Assembly: GCA_002841395.1 (NCBI GenBank)
Contig: PGZM01000003.1
Location: 256,554-320,553 of the forward strand
Reading direction: 5' to 3'
Length of the DNA: 64,000 bases
Source of the DNA: Firmicutes bacterium HGW-Firmicutes-9
Lineage (GTDB): Bacteria > Bacillota > Clostridia > Christensenellales > CAG-138
The notes below the pieces were generated by a model, which was not told where the DNA came from, ran no database searches, and saw nothing but the letters and a program-made list of their open reading frames with translations. The position numbers and the translations under genes were made by a program. This document shows, one piece after another, positions 17,687 to 27,521 of the stretch (positions within the stretch are counted from its first letter, which is position 1; each line of letters begins with the position of its first letter).

Positions 17687-18808
17687 TTACTCTGCCGGTG
17701 TTGGGGTTGCAACAAAATCTTCGCCGTAGAGTAGCTTGTTCAGAGAGGCTGCGGCTTCGTCGAGGTCGAACTCCAGCAGGCTGGTTTCGGTGCCGTTCTC
17801 GTCAACGAAATTGTGATAGGTGCCGGGTTCCGGCATCGAAACTTTGTTGAACGTCATGCCCTTAGCGAGCAGGATCTTCGCCAGTTCGGTCATGGTATCG
17901 AGCGACATATTCGTCGAAACATAGCCGGTTGCAAAGGAGATCAGTGCGAGCACGCTCTGCTCGTTCATCTCTTTGGTCACCTTGTCGAAGATAAGCTGGA
18001 TGATCTCCTGCTGGCGGTTGACGCGGTCATAATCGTTGCCCTGTCCGCCGTCAACGCCGGTGTGGCGGTTGCGCGCGTAGATGAGGCACTGTGCGCCGTC
18101 CAGATGGAGAATGCCGGGTTCTTCTTTGATGGTCTTTGCGTTGAGCACGATGTCCGGCTCATTGACAAAACCCGCGGTGATGCGGTGGTTGATGAAGTTG
18201 ATTTCCGCCTGATCGCAATCCACGTCGAGGCCGCCGATCTTGTCGATCAAGGCCGCAAATCCGTCAAAGCCGATGCTGACGTATTCCTGAATGTCGAGCT
18301 TGAAGTTCTCGTTGATCGTGTTGATCAGTTCGCCGGGGCCGCCGCCGCCGTATCCGCCGCTGTATGCGCCGTTGAGACGGTTATAGAACGTGAATCTGCC
18401 GCTCTTGCCGATGCGGTGCACGCGCGCATCGCGCAGGAAGGAAACCAGCGTGATCGTGCCCTTGTTCGTATCGATGGAGGCCAGCATCATGGTGTCCGAA
18501 CGACCCTGTGCATCCTGCACTTCGGCGGCAGAACGCGAGTCGGTACCGATCAGGAGAATGTTGACGATTCCGATCTGCTTGGTGTCTTCCTGATAAATCG
18601 GCATCGGCGTGGGGGAAGGCGTCGGTTCACCCGTCAGCACGGTGACTTCTTCCGGTTCCTCGGTATCGACGATGTTGAGATCGACAGGTTTTTCTACGAT
18701 TTCCACCGCGTTGGCGCGCATGCTGGTGAGCATGTATACGCCGAGTCCGACCACGGCCAGTATAATCACCAGCAGCACGATCAGCACGATCTTCATGACT
18801 TTTGACAT
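17687..18808 (-). CDS. LytR-CpsA-Psr (LCP) family cell-wall glycopolymer ligase
   Basis: This 373-residue protein has one N-terminal membrane helix (about residues 5-26), then a 'EPTPSPTPMP' linker and an LCP domain: 'NILLIGTDSR', 'GRSDTMMLASID', 'LVSFLRDARV', 'RLNGAYSGGYGGGGPGE', 'IGGLDVDCDQ' and 'LIYARNRHTGVDGGQGNDYDRVNRQQEII' (quoted in part from a longer block). The conserved Arg and Asp residues for the pyrophosphate and Mg2+ are present. LCP enzymes transfer teichoic acid or other polymers from an undecaprenyl carrier to peptidoglycan. The start at 18808 follows GAGG by 8 nt; the longer frame upstream to 18943 has no support. Confidence 0.9.
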   Translation of the reverse strand: MSKVMKIVLIVLLVIILAVVGLGVYMLTSMRANAVEIVEKPVDLNIVDTEEPEEVTVLTGEPTPSPTPMPIYQEDTKQIGIVNILLIGTDSRSAAEVQDAQGRSDTMMLASIDTNKGTITLVSFLRDARVHRIGKSGRFTFYNRLNGAYSGGYGGGGPGELINTINENFKLDIQEYVSIGFDGFAALIDKIGGLDVDCDQAEINFINHRITAGFVNEPDIVLNAKTIKEEPGILHLDGAQCLIYARNRHTGVDGGQGNDYDRVNRQQEIIQLIFDKVTKEMNEQSVLALISFATGYVSTNMSLDTMTELAKILLAKGMTFNKVSMPEPGTYHNFVDENGTETSLLEFDLDEAAASLNKLLYGEDFVATPTPAE

Positions 18809-18858
18809 GGTTTTTACCTCATTTATATCAACTATTGAATGCTCTGTAAAACGCAACC

Positions 18859-18888
18859 ATGATATCACATTGAAACACACAGATTCAA
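18859..18888 (-). promoter_or_regulatory. Promoter of the LCP gene
   Basis: On the minus strand, TTGAAT and TATCAT are 18 nt apart, with TGA before the -10. The leader is about 45 nt. Confidence 0.5.
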
Positions 18889-18975
18889 TCAAAACGGCAA
18901 AACTCACAACTTGTTTACATATATTCTGCGTTAAGTAACACAAGGCGTTTTATGTGTGCTACAACTCTCTTGCCG

Positions 18976-19013
18976 AACGAAAAGGCCCGCGCAAAATCAT
19001 CTTTCGCGCGGGC
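18976..19013 (-). terminator. Terminator of the oligopeptidase F gene
   Basis: The stem 'gcccgcgc' / 'gcgcgggc' is followed on the minus strand by CTTTTCGTT. It lies 22 nt after the stop of the gene ending at 19035. Confidence 0.75.
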
Positions 19014-19034
19014 ACATTATATAGTTGGAAGAGA

Positions 19035-20747
19035 TTACAGGTTCAGCTCGTCGATGACGTGACGGACAGCCTTTTCTACGCTGCCCTCTTCAAACGGGAT
19101 ATCGAGCCCGGCAACCTTGAGAAGCTCGAAATAGTTCTTGCTTCCGCCCGCGCGGCAGAGCGCGAGATAGGACTCCCACGCGGCTTTGTGATCTTGCTTC
19201 ATCTTGCCGTAGAGCATGAAGGCGCAAACCTGCGCGAGCGCGTAGTCCACATAGTAGAACGGATAGAGGAAGATATGCTGCTTCTGCAACCAGAATCCGC
19301 CTTCTTCGAGGAACGGCATGCCGTCGTAATCCCGCCACGGCAGATACTTCTGCTCGATCTCGTGCCAAACGGTTCTGCGCTCCTTTGCGCTCATCGAGGG
19401 TTTTTCGTACACGCGGTGCTGGAACTCATCCACGCTCACCAGATACGGAATCGTCGCAAGCGACGCGGCAAGGTGCGCATACTTTGCTTTGTCGACCTTG
19501 TCCGACCCAAAGAAATCCTTCAGGTACGGATAGGCAAAATGCTCCATGGTCATGGAATGAATCTCGTTGACCTCGCTCGTGGAGCTGAGATAGGCCGCGA
19601 GCGGCTGGCTGCGCATGGCGGTATAGCCGGCAAACGCGTGACCCGCTTCATGCGTGAGCACGTTGACGTCCGCCGCGGTGCCGTTGAAGTTGGAGAAGAT
19701 GAACGGCGCTTTGTAGTCCGGCAGATACGTGCAGTAGCCGCCGAGGTGTTTGCCGGGGCGCGTTTCCAGATCAAACAAACCGTGTCCCGAAAGGAAATCG
19801 AAGAACTCGCCTGTCTCGGGCGAGATTTCGCGATACATCTTCTGCGCGATGGGAACGAGCACGCTCTCGCCGCCGACGGGGTCTGCGTTGCCGTCTGGGA
19901 AGATGCAGGTTTCATCGTAGTATTTGAGTTTCTCCACACCGAGGCGCTTTGCCTGCTCCTCGCGCAACTTTGCGACGGCGGGCACGATCACCGTGCGCAC
20001 CTGCTCGCGGAAGCGCGCAACTTCGGCGGGGCCATAGTCCGAACGGTGCATGTTGAGATAGCCGAGCGTGGTATAATCCGGCAGGCCGAGCTTTTTCGCC
20101 ATGCGGATGCGAACCTTGATCAGCTTGTCATACTGCGTGTCGAGCTTTTCGGAGATCCCTTCGTAAAGCTTCGCCCAGGCGAGGAATGCCTCCTTGCGCT
20201 CTTCGCGGTCGGGGCTTTCCATGTGTTTCAGCAGGCCGTAGAAGTTGACCTCTTTGCCGCGGAATGTGGTTTTGCAGGCGGCGGTGGTCTTCTTATACAC
20301 GTTTTCCAAGTTGCCCTGCAGAATCAGATCGGGAATGATCTTCGTGCTCTGCGTCTTGCGCTCGATTTCGGCGAGGGTGAAGAGCTGCTTGCCAAACTCC
20401 GCCTCAAACTGCGCGCGGTAGGGCGATTTTAAAAGCGTTTCGGTAAAGGCCTTGCTCAGCGGCATGAGCTGCGCCACGGCGCGGTTGAAGAACTGCATCT
20501 CACCGTCATAGAACTTGTCGGTCGTGTCCAGCGTGTTGCGGATGCTCGCCACGACATAGCAGGTCTCGAGATGCCCGGTCTCCGTCTGCGACGCGAGATA
20601 CGCCGCGCGCGCTTCCTCATAGGACTTCGCCTTTTTCAGCGCGGTAAGAAGCGCCTTGAGTTTCTTCTTGATTGCGCCCATATCCGGCCGCTTGTATTCG
20701 ATCTTGGAAAAATTCTCCATCGTGAGGATATCTTTCATATGTTCCAT
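19035..20747 (-). CDS. pepF: M3 family oligoendopeptidase F
   Basis: This 570-residue cytoplasmic metallopeptidase has the gluzincin motif 'LTHEAGHAFAGY', and a downstream Glu in 'TSEVNEIHSMTMEHF' that completes the zinc site. The length and the N-terminal helical region fit the PepF/M3B family, which trims short intracellular peptides. It is a single gene with a good promoter about 65 nt upstream. Several in-frame ATGs (20747, 20738, 20720) lack a clear ribosome binding site, so the exact start is uncertain. Confidence 0.85.
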   Translation of the reverse strand: MEHMKDILTMENFSKIEYKRPDMGAIKKKLKALLTALKKAKSYEEARAAYLASQTETGHLETCYVVASIRNTLDTTDKFYDGEMQFFNRAVAQLMPLSKAFTETLLKSPYRAQFEAEFGKQLFTLAEIERKTQSTKIIPDLILQGNLENVYKKTTAACKTTFRGKEVNFYGLLKHMESPDREERKEAFLAWAKLYEGISEKLDTQYDKLIKVRIRMAKKLGLPDYTTLGYLNMHRSDYGPAEVARFREQVRTVIVPAVAKLREEQAKRLGVEKLKYYDETCIFPDGNADPVGGESVLVPIAQKMYREISPETGEFFDFLSGHGLFDLETRPGKHLGGYCTYLPDYKAPFIFSNFNGTAADVNVLTHEAGHAFAGYTAMRSQPLAAYLSSTSEVNEIHSMTMEHFAYPYLKDFFGSDKVDKAKYAHLAASLATIPYLVSVDEFQHRVYEKPSMSAKERRTVWHEIEQKYLPWRDYDGMPFLEEGGFWLQKQHIFLYPFYYVDYALAQVCAFMLYGKMKQDHKAAWESYLALCRAGGSKNYFELLKVAGLDIPFEEGSVEKAVRHVIDELNL

Positions 20748-20810
20748 CGTTCGCTGTCTCGCTCCCGTATTCTTGAAATTTCCGCGCGGAAAACCCGCGG
20801 ATATAGACCC

Positions 20811-20840
20811 ATTGTAGTACGGTTACGGCGCGTTTTGCAA
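20811..20840 (-). promoter_or_regulatory. Promoter of the oligopeptidase F gene
   Basis: On the minus strand TTGCAA, an 18-nt spacer and TACAAT. The leader contains a GC-rich hairpin ('ccgcg' / 'cgcgg'). Confidence 0.55.
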
Positions 20841-20961
20841 GGCAATTGCACGGTTATCCGGCGCAAGACGGGATTTGTGCATGCGCGGCAACGGATGCCG
20901 TGCAAAACAAACAGCCCTATTCAACACGCAATTGAATTGTGTTGCGTTTTCGTGTGCGAGG

Positions 20962-20991
20962 TTTACTTTTGAAAGACAATCAGAGTATAAT
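20962..20991 (+). promoter_or_regulatory. Promoter of the family 3 glycosidase gene
   Basis: TTTACT (20962-20967), an 18-nt spacer and a consensus TATAAT (20986-20991). The leader is about 115 nt. Confidence 0.55.
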
Positions 20992-21112
20992 AAACGAAAA
21001 TCACGCACCGGCGCGATTGTTTTTTGTTTGTCCTTTACGTTTAGAAATCATCAGCGGGTGTTTGTGAAAAACTGTATGCCCGCATACGAAGTTTGAGAAA
21101 CGGAGAACGCCC

Positions 21113-22429
21113 TTGTTCGGTAACGCCTTTCGGAAAATTTGGATCGCGCTGATCGTGCTTGCGCTGCTGGCAGGTCTTGGCGCAGGCGTGCTTTTTGGCG
21201 TGATTCCCGCGCTGCGCTACGATGTTTGGCGCGCGGAGCCGGATGAAGAGATCTCCACGCCGCAGGCGGAAACGCCGACGCCTTCGCCGGAAGCAAGCAT
21301 CACGCCCGAACCGACGCCTTCGCCGATTCCGATTCCCGCGACGGCGGAAGAATGGGTTGAGCGGTATATGACGACCATGTCCACACAGGAAAAGCTCGGG
21401 CAGCTCGTGATTTTCGGCTTCTCCGGCACGACGGATGTACAGAACCCGTTTCGCGAGATTTGGAGCAACTTCTCCGTCGGCAACGCGATTCTCTACGGAC
21501 CGAATGTAAAGAGCGGCAACAACGACGGCGGATTTGGACAGACCAAGGCACTGACCGCGCAGATTACGCAGCGGGTGAACAAGGAAATCCCGCCGCTGGT
21601 CGCCATCGACGTAGAAGGCGGCAGCGTGGTACGCTTCCGCTGGAATCCGCAGCCCGTCTCCGCGCGCTCGCTCGGGCGCAGGCGCGACGCGGAATATGCA
21701 AAGGAACAATTCCAGACCATCGGCAGCAAGCTCGTCAGCGTCGGCATCAATCTCGATCTTGCGCCTGTGCTGGATGTTTCCGAAAACCCGATGGACACCT
21801 TCCTAGAAACGCGCATCATCTCCGAGGACGCGAGCATTACCTCCGCCATCGGCAGCGCGATCATTGAAGGATTGCACGCGGGCGGCTGCCTCTCCTGCGC
21901 AAAGCATTTTCCGGGACACGGCGGCACGACGGAGGACTCCCATGCGGTGACACCCGTTGTGAACAAAACCCTCGAAGAGCTGGAAGGCTATGATCTTTTG
22001 CCGTTTGAGAGTGCGATTGCGAGCGGCGTGGACGCGATTATGGTCGCGCACCTGCTCTATCCCGCGCTAGACGGAACGGATATCGCGACCATGAGCAAGC
22101 CCATTTTGACGGACTATCTGCGCGGACAGATGGGGTTTGAAAACCTGATCATCAGTGACGATTTCCGTATGGAAGGATTGACCACGCGCTACGAGGTCGG
22201 CGATGCCGCGGTGCGCTTTATCCTCGCGGGCGGCGATATGATCATCTGCGGCGCGGTGAGCGAGAAGCAACAAGCCATCATGGATGCACTCAACACCGCT
22301 GCGGCGGAAGGCCTGCTCACACAGGAGCGGATTGACGAGAGCGTCAAGCGCGTGCTGATGAAAAAACTCTCGCTGGGTACGTGGGATATCGAAGCCGCGG
22401 TTGCCGCACGAACGGCGGACTTGCCGTAA
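21113..22429 (+). CDS. Membrane-anchored family 3 glycoside hydrolase (NagZ-like)
   Basis: This 438-residue protein starts at TTG (21113), 7 nt after GGAG. An N-terminal helix (about residues 8-30) anchors it, followed by a Thr/Pro/Ser linker ('ETPTPSPEASITPEPTPSP'). The GH3 domain has 'PLVAIDVEGGSVVRF', 'NLDLAPVLDVS', the NagZ-type 'CAKHFPGHGGTTEDSH' with its His dyad, and the nucleophile Asp in 'LIISDDFRMEGLT'. NagZ-like enzymes remove N-acetylglucosamine from wall muropeptides. Activity on wall fragments outside the membrane is inferred from the anchor. A terminator follows. Confidence 0.85.
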   Translation: MFGNAFRKIWIALIVLALLAGLGAGVLFGVIPALRYDVWRAEPDEEISTPQAETPTPSPEASITPEPTPSPIPIPATAEEWVERYMTTMSTQEKLGQLVIFGFSGTTDVQNPFREIWSNFSVGNAILYGPNVKSGNNDGGFGQTKALTAQITQRVNKEIPPLVAIDVEGGSVVRFRWNPQPVSARSLGRRRDAEYAKEQFQTIGSKLVSVGINLDLAPVLDVSENPMDTFLETRIISEDASITSAIGSAIIEGLHAGGCLSCAKHFPGHGGTTEDSHAVTPVVNKTLEELEGYDLLPFESAIASGVDAIMVAHLLYPALDGTDIATMSKPILTDYLRGQMGFENLIISDDFRMEGLTTRYEVGDAAVRFILAGGDMIICGAVSEKQQAIMDALNTAAAEGLLTQERIDESVKRVLMKKLSLGTWDIEAAVAARTADLP

Positions 22430-22460
22430 TGCGCCACCCGCCATAGCCAATGCGTTTGAT

Positions 22461-22490
22461 AGCCGGAAGCGCTTGCCTCCGGCTCATTTT
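22461..22490 (+). terminator. Terminator of the family 3 glycosidase gene
   Basis: The stem 'agccgga' / 'tccggct' is followed by CATTTTTT. Confidence 0.7.
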
Positions 22491-22542
22491 TTCACCGGCT
22501 GCAGTTCCGGCGACAAATACTGGTCTGGAGGCATCGTTCGCC

Positions 22543-22571
22543 TTGCTTTCTTGCGCTACGAACGATAAAAT
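22543..22571 (+). promoter_or_regulatory. Promoter of yybS-gdpP-rplI-dnaB, leaderless type
   Basis: TTGCTT (22543-22548), a 17-nt spacer and TAAAAT (22566-22571), then 'gatgac' (6 nt) and the ATG at 22578. There is no Shine-Dalgarno site, so the first gene would be translated from a leaderless mRNA. Confidence 0.55.
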
Positions 22572-22577
22572 GATGAC

Positions 22578-23558
22578 ATGGAAATTTCTAACCAACCAAC
22601 TTCTAAAGAAACTCGAAAAGGGTACTGGATACTGTTGCTCGCCGTGGTCGCCGGGGTTCTTGCGGCGTATGTTCCGCTTCTTTTGATCATCGCGCCCGCG
22701 CTTTGGGCGTATGCCGGCGTGCGGACAAAACCGTACTGGATACTGATACCCGCCGCCGCTTTTGCATACGGCGCGTTCACGTTTGAAACGGCTACGGTCG
22801 CAATCGCGCTGACTGCCGGCGCGCTGATTGTGGCGCTGCTATTGAGCACGCTTTTGACGCACGGATTCTCCAACTCGGACACGGTACTCATCCTCTGCGG
22901 CGTATTTCTCTTGATGCTGTACGGCGCGATTTGCCTGCCGGAGTTGTTGAACGGAAACGAGGCGTATGCCGCGATTCAGTCGCAGGTCGGGGACATCCGC
23001 GCGCTCTATCGCGCGTCGGAATCACAGCTTTCGCAGCTGAACCCGGAAGGGGTAACGCTCATTCTGGAAACGCTGGATACCATGTATGAAGGCGTTCCGG
23101 TCGCGTTTGTCTCTGTGCTGATCATCTTTTCGAGCGTGCTGGGATTGGGCAATCTGTTGTTCTTCCGCGCGTTTTGTAAGAAACAGGATCAGATCAAGCT
23201 TTCTCCGATGCGCCCGTTCCGAGACTGGACACTGCCGCGCAGTATGACGCTTGGGCTCTTCGCGATGCTGATCGGTTCGATCATCGTGGAGTTTACCGGC
23301 TGGGCGTTTGCCGAGAGCTTTTCTATGACGGCGAACATCCTGCTCGGCATTCCGCTGTTTGTGCAGGGCATCTGCGTGTTGGATTTTTTCATCGAGCGCA
23401 TGCAAAAGAACCGCACCGTCGTTCGTACACTGACGTATATCGGCCTTGTCGTTCTATATCAGTACATGCTGTTCCCGCTGGTGCTAGTCGGCTGCTTTGA
23501 GCAGATTTTCCGCATTCGGGAGAGAATGCGCGGCGTGCCGCCGCGTGCAGCTGTCTAA
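22578..23558 (+). CDS. yybS: YybS family (DUF2232) integral membrane protein
   Basis: This 326-residue protein is very hydrophobic, with about eight membrane helices spread from residue 15 to 315. Its identity rests on this topology and on the gene order yybS-gdpP-rplI-dnaB, which is typical of Firmicutes. The molecular function of YybS is not established; it resembles substrate-binding components of ECF-type transporters in overall form. The gdpP gene starts 62 nt downstream and has its own ribosome binding site. Confidence 0.75.
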   Translation: MEISNQPTSKETRKGYWILLLAVVAGVLAAYVPLLLIIAPALWAYAGVRTKPYWILIPAAAFAYGAFTFETATVAIALTAGALIVALLLSTLLTHGFSNSDTVLILCGVFLLMLYGAICLPELLNGNEAYAAIQSQVGDIRALYRASESQLSQLNPEGVTLILETLDTMYEGVPVAFVSVLIIFSSVLGLGNLLFFRAFCKKQDQIKLSPMRPFRDWTLPRSMTLGLFAMLIGSIIVEFTGWAFAESFSMTANILLGIPLFVQGICVLDFFIERMQKNRTVVRTLTYIGLVVLYQYMLFPLVLVGCFEQIFRIRERMRGVPPRAAV

Positions 23559-23620
23559 ATAAGACAGTTCAAGTAAAATAGCAAGTTTATAAAAATCAAA
23601 ACTGCCAAAAGGAGAGAGAT

Positions 23621-25582
23621 ATGAAGAAATCAACGACAATTCTATTGCCGCTCGGCGTACTGCTTTGCGTGCTATGCGGTGCGATCTTCTTCTCCGGCTG
23701 GTTTCAGGCATACCGCTTTCTCGCGCTGTGTATCGCGTTCGGGTTGTCGCTGATCATTTTCTTCATCACGCTCTATCTGGAATGGCGGCAGAAGAAAACC
23801 TTGCAGAAGCGCATGGACGATGTGTTTTCCGAAAACTCTCAGGTTGTAGCGCGGCTGGTCAATCAGGTTTCGATTCCCTGTGCGCTCGTTGAGCGGGACG
23901 GAAAGATTGTATGGCGCAACGAGACCATGGAGAAGATCTTCGCCGAGCCGGACGTTTGCCGCGTGCTGCCGCATTTTGATTTTGACGCGCCGCTCGTCGC
24001 CGTGCCGCTGGAGCATGCGGGCAGCGTGTATCAGGTGATGAGCGTGCCCGTCCATCGCGAATCGGACGAGCGGACGATGCTGTTTCAATACTGGCTTGAC
24101 CGCACGGAGGCTGCGCATTATCAGCGGCTCTTTGAGGAGCAGATGCCGTATGTCGCGCTGATCTATATCGACAACTACGAAGAGCTTTCCGCGGACGGAC
24201 AGTTCCACAGAACCAGCGTGTTCTCCGAGGTAGAGCGGCTGATTGCGGATTTGGTCAAGGACATCGACGGCGTCTATCGCCGCTATGACAACGGGCGGTT
24301 CTTCGTCGTGTTTGAAGCGCAGCATCTGCCGCAGCTGGAGCGCGCGCGCTTCCCGCTGCTGGAACAGACGCACGACATCGACACCGGAACGAGCATGCTC
24401 GTGTCGCTCTCCATCGCGGTCGGCGCCGCGGATCGCGTCGCGCGCGCGGATGAGGGCGCAAGGCAGGCGATGGAGCTCGCCCTTGGGCGCGGCGGTGATC
24501 AGGCCGTTATTCGCAAGGGCGGTGGATATGTCTTCTACGGCGGTAGACGCCAGCCGGAGGCGCTGCAGAGCCGCGTGAAAATGCGCCTCTTCAGCAAAGC
24601 CCTGCGCCAGCTCTTCGACAACACGGGAGACGTATTTATCCTCGGTCACAAGCGGCCGGATATGGACTGTATCGGCGCCGCGCTCGGCGTCGCCACCTGC
24701 GCAAAGTTTGCGGGTTCGCGCGCGTATATCGTGCTCGGCGAACAGAACAGCATGATCGAGCACGCGCTGGAGCTGATTCAGGAGAATCGCACATTCTCCG
24801 GCATGCTGATTACGCCCGAACAGGCGGAGCGCATTATGCGGCCTACAAGCGTGCTCGTGGTCGTGGATACACAGCGAGTCGGCTCACTGGTTGCGCCGAA
24901 ACTATTGGAGCTCGCAAGCCGCGTGGTCGTGATTGACCATCACCGGCGCGGTGTGGATCACATCGACAACCCCACGCTGCATTTTCTGGAGGCAAGAGCG
25001 TCTTCCACCAGTGAGCTGGTGACCGAGATGCTGCAATACTTTGACGCAAACCTTCGCCCGCAGGCGCTGGTCTGCGGAACGCTCTTGGCGGGGATCACGA
25101 TCGACACCAAGCACTTTGCGTTCAACGTCGGTTCCCGCACATTTGAGGCGGCGGGCTATCTGCGCAAGAACGGCGCGGACACCAGCATGGTTAAGCAGAT
25201 GTTTCAGGACGATATGGAGAGCTTTGGCGACGTGGCGACAACCGTGCGTAGCGCGGAGGTGCTGCCCGGTGGCGTAGCGCTCGCCAGTGTCGGCGAGGAG
25301 ATCAAAAACGCCTCCCTGATCGCGGCAAAATCAGCGGACGAGCTCATCGGCATCAAGGGCATCGAGGCTGCGTTCGTGCTCGGACGCGACGGCGAATCGA
25401 TCAGCGTCAGCGGCCGTTCACTTGGCAACATCAACGTGCAGATCATCTGCGAGCGGCTCGGCGGCGGGGGACACCTCACCATGGCGGGCGCGCAGATGCT
25501 GAATATCGAATTCGAGGAAGCGGAAGCGCAGGTGCGCACCGCGATTGAACAATATACGCAGGAGGTACAGAAAGCACTATGA
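23621..25582 (+). CDS. gdpP: Cyclic-di-AMP phosphodiesterase GdpP
   Basis: This 653-residue membrane protein has two N-terminal helices (about 5-25 and 30-52), a PAS-like domain (about 75-160), a degenerate GGDEF domain (about 170-300), then DHH and DHHA1 domains. Phosphodiesterase motifs are '[16 protein letters not shown]', 'VVVDTQRVG', '[10 protein letters not shown]', '[10 protein letters not shown]' and C-terminal '[12 protein letters not shown]'. The enzyme hydrolyses c-di-AMP and so affects potassium, osmotic and wall homeostasis. A strong GGAG precedes the ATG. The stop overlaps the rplI start (ATGA), implying translational coupling. Confidence 0.95.
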   Translation: MKKSTTILLPLGVLLCVLCGAIFFSGWFQAYRFLALCIAFGLSLIIFFITLYLEWRQKKTLQKRMDDVFSENSQVVARLVNQVSIPCALVERDGKIVWRNETMEKIFAEPDVCRVLPHFDFDAPLVAVPLEHAGSVYQVMSVPVHRESDERTMLFQYWLDRTEAAHYQRLFEEQMPYVALIYIDNYEELSADGQFHRTSVFSEVERLIADLVKDIDGVYRRYDNGRFFVVFEAQHLPQLERARFPLLEQTHDIDTGTSMLVSLSIAVGAADRVARADEGARQAMELALGRGGDQAVIRKGGGYVFYGGRRQPEALQSRVKMRLFSKALRQLFDNTGDVFILGHKRPDMDCIGAALGVATCAKFAGSRAYIVLGEQNSMIEHALELIQENRTFSGMLITPEQAERIMRPTSVLVVVDTQRVGSLVAPKLLELASRVVVIDHHRRGVDHIDNPTLHFLEARASSTSELVTEMLQYFDANLRPQALVCGTLLAGITIDTKHFAFNVGSRTFEAAGYLRKNGADTSMVKQMFQDDMESFGDVATTVRSAEVLPGGVALASVGEEIKNASLIAAKSADELIGIKGIEAAFVLGRDGESISVSGRSLGNINVQIICERLGGGGHLTMAGAQMLNIEFEEAEAQVRTAIEQYTQEVQKAL

Positions 25583-26025
25583 AACTCTTATTGGAACAGG
25601 ACGTCAAAGGAACAGGCAAAAAAGGCGAGATCGTCGACGTATCGGACGGCTACGCGCGTAATTTTCTCCTGCCGCGCAAGCTGGCAACCCCCGCGGACGC
25701 ACAGGCGGTCAACGCGGCGAATATCTCCAAGAGCGCAGCCGCGCACAAGAAGTTTCAGGCGGGGCTCGCTGCACGCGAACTCGCAAAGCAGCTCGAAGGC
25801 GCTGTCGTCACCGTGAAAGCCAAGGTCGGCGAAAACGGACATCTCTTTGGCTCGATCACCGGCAAAGAAGTTGCCGCGGCGATTTCCGAGCAGAAGAATG
25901 TCGACATCGACAAAAAGAAGGTCGCCCTTTCGGAACCCATCCGTTCGCTGGGCGAATACACCATTCGCGTGAGCCTCTACGAAAACACGTTCGCGCAGGT
26001 CAAAGTCATCGTAGAAAAGTGCTGA
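25579..26025 (+). CDS. rplI: 50S ribosomal protein L9
   Basis: This 148-residue protein has the L9 N-terminal signature '[32 protein letters not shown]' (in part), a long connecting helix rich in Ala/Lys, and the C-terminal RNA-binding domain. It overlaps gdpP by 4 bp. L9 binds 23S rRNA near the L1 stalk and affects frame maintenance. Neighbouring dnaB follows after 65 nt that include a 'ggctgc' / 'gcagcc' hairpin (26036-26051). Confidence 0.95.
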   Translation: MKLLLEQDVKGTGKKGEIVDVSDGYARNFLLPRKLATPADAQAVNAANISKSAAAHKKFQAGLAARELAKQLEGAVVTVKAKVGENGHLFGSITGKEVAAAISEQKNVDIDKKKVALSEPIRSLGEYTIRVSLYENTFAQVKVIVEKC

Positions 26026-26090
26026 TTTTTTCACAGGCTGCGTAGGCAGCCCGGACAGAACTTTCTGAAGAATTTGGATCGGAGCGCCCG

Positions 26091-27461
26091 ATGGAACAGT
26101 TTGAATTCACCCAGTCCGCGAACAACATGACCACGTTGCCGCACGTGAGTGACGCAGAGCGCTCCGTGCTCGGCAGCATGCTCATCGACGCCGGCGCGCT
26201 GGAGGTATGCCTCGAGCAGCTGCGAGAGGAGGACTTCTATGTGCCCGCAAACGCGACGATATACGCCGCGATGCGGGATGTCCGCGCGAGCGGAAACGCG
26301 GTCGACCTCGTCACCCTGACTGCGGAGCTGGAGCGGCATAACAAGCTCGACATGGCGGGCGGACTGACGTACCTGACCGACCTTGTCACGTTTGTGCCAA
26401 CTGCCGCCAACGTGCAGCACTATATCGGCCTCGTCGAAACCAAGAGCACGCAGCGTGCGCTCATCCGCGCGGGCGGCGAGATCATGCGAGATGGCATGGA
26501 CGACGAGAAGGAGCTCGAGGACACGCTGAACCTCGCGGAGAAGCGCATCTACGAAATCTCCATGCGCAAAGTGCAGGGTACCCTCGTGCCGATGGAGCAG
26601 ATCGTACCGGAGGCGTATCACCTCATCGGCGAACTCGCGCAGCGGCGCGGCAAGATCACGGGCATCCCCAGCGGGTTTATCGAACTCGACCGCATGACAA
26701 ACGGCTTCCAGAAGAGCGATTTGATCATTGTGGCATCCCGTCCTGCGATGGGTAAATCGAGCTTTGCGATGAACGTTGCGCAATATGCCGCGGTGCATAA
26801 CGCAAAGACGGTCGTCGTATTCAGCCTTGAGATGAGCAGCGAGCAGCTGGTTATGCGTATGCTCTGTACGGAAGCATCGGTCGATTCCCAGCGCATCAAG
26901 GAAGGCCTCATCGGTAATAACGAGATGAACAACCTCATGGAGGTCATGGACCCCATGAGCAGAGCGAAGATTTTTATCGACGATTCCAGCGGCGCGAACG
27001 TGGCGATGATCCGCAGCAAGTGCAGGCGGCTTTCCGCGCGCGCAGGGCTGGACATGATCGTCATCGACTACCTGCAGCTCATGCAGGCGAGCGGCAGCCG
27101 CAAGGACGGAAACCGCATGCAGGAGATTTCCGACATGACGCGTCAGCTCAAACTGCTCGCGCGCGAACTCAACGTGCCAATCATCCTGCTATGCCAGCTC
27201 AACCGCGGCCCGGACACCCGCGCCGACCACAGACCGGTCATCTCCGACCTTCGTGAGAGCGGCTCCATCGAGCAGGACGCCGACATGGTTATCCTCCTGT
27301 ATCGCCCCGCGGCCTATATGGACACGCAGGAATACGAGATGGGCGACAACACAAGCCAGATCATCATCGCCAAGCATCGCCACGGCTCGACCGGCGTGGT
27401 CAAGCTGCTCTGGCAGGGCGAATACACGCGCTTCCGCTCCATCGCGCAGGAAAACCAGTAA
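26091..27461 (+). CDS. dnaB: Replicative DNA helicase (DnaB family)
   Basis: This 456-residue protein has the N-terminal DnaB helical domain ('PHVSDAERSVLGSMLID') and a RecA-like C-terminal domain with Walker A 'ASRPAMGKSSFAMNVA', the catalytic 'VVFSLEMSSEQL', Walker B 'MIVIDYLQLM' and 'QLNRGPDTRADHRPVISDLRESG' (in part). It forms the hexameric helicase that unwinds DNA ahead of the replication fork; the same gene is called dnaC in Bacillus. It is the last gene of the yybS-gdpP-rplI-dnaB unit. CGGAG precedes the ATG. Confidence 0.95.
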   Translation: MEQFEFTQSANNMTTLPHVSDAERSVLGSMLIDAGALEVCLEQLREEDFYVPANATIYAAMRDVRASGNAVDLVTLTAELERHNKLDMAGGLTYLTDLVTFVPTAANVQHYIGLVETKSTQRALIRAGGEIMRDGMDDEKELEDTLNLAEKRIYEISMRKVQGTLVPMEQIVPEAYHLIGELAQRRGKITGIPSGFIELDRMTNGFQKSDLIIVASRPAMGKSSFAMNVAQYAAVHNAKTVVVFSLEMSSEQLVMRMLCTEASVDSQRIKEGLIGNNEMNNLMEVMDPMSRAKIFIDDSSGANVAMIRSKCRRLSARAGLDMIVIDYLQLMQASGSRKDGNRMQEISDMTRQLKLLARELNVPIILLCQLNRGPDTRADHRPVISDLRESGSIEQDADMVILLYRPAAYMDTQEYEMGDNTSQIIIAKHRHGSTGVVKLLWQGEYTRFRSIAQENQ

Positions 27462-27521
27462 CGCGGCGCAAAAGAGCGCATAGCGCGCAGAGCAAAATAT
27501 GAAATAAGGATTGGATGATAG

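Noticed and set aside
18954..20432. 492-codon plus-strand frame opposite the oligopeptidase F gene
   Set aside because: The minus-strand protein has clear catalytic motifs; the antisense frame has the low-complexity composition of a shadow frame.
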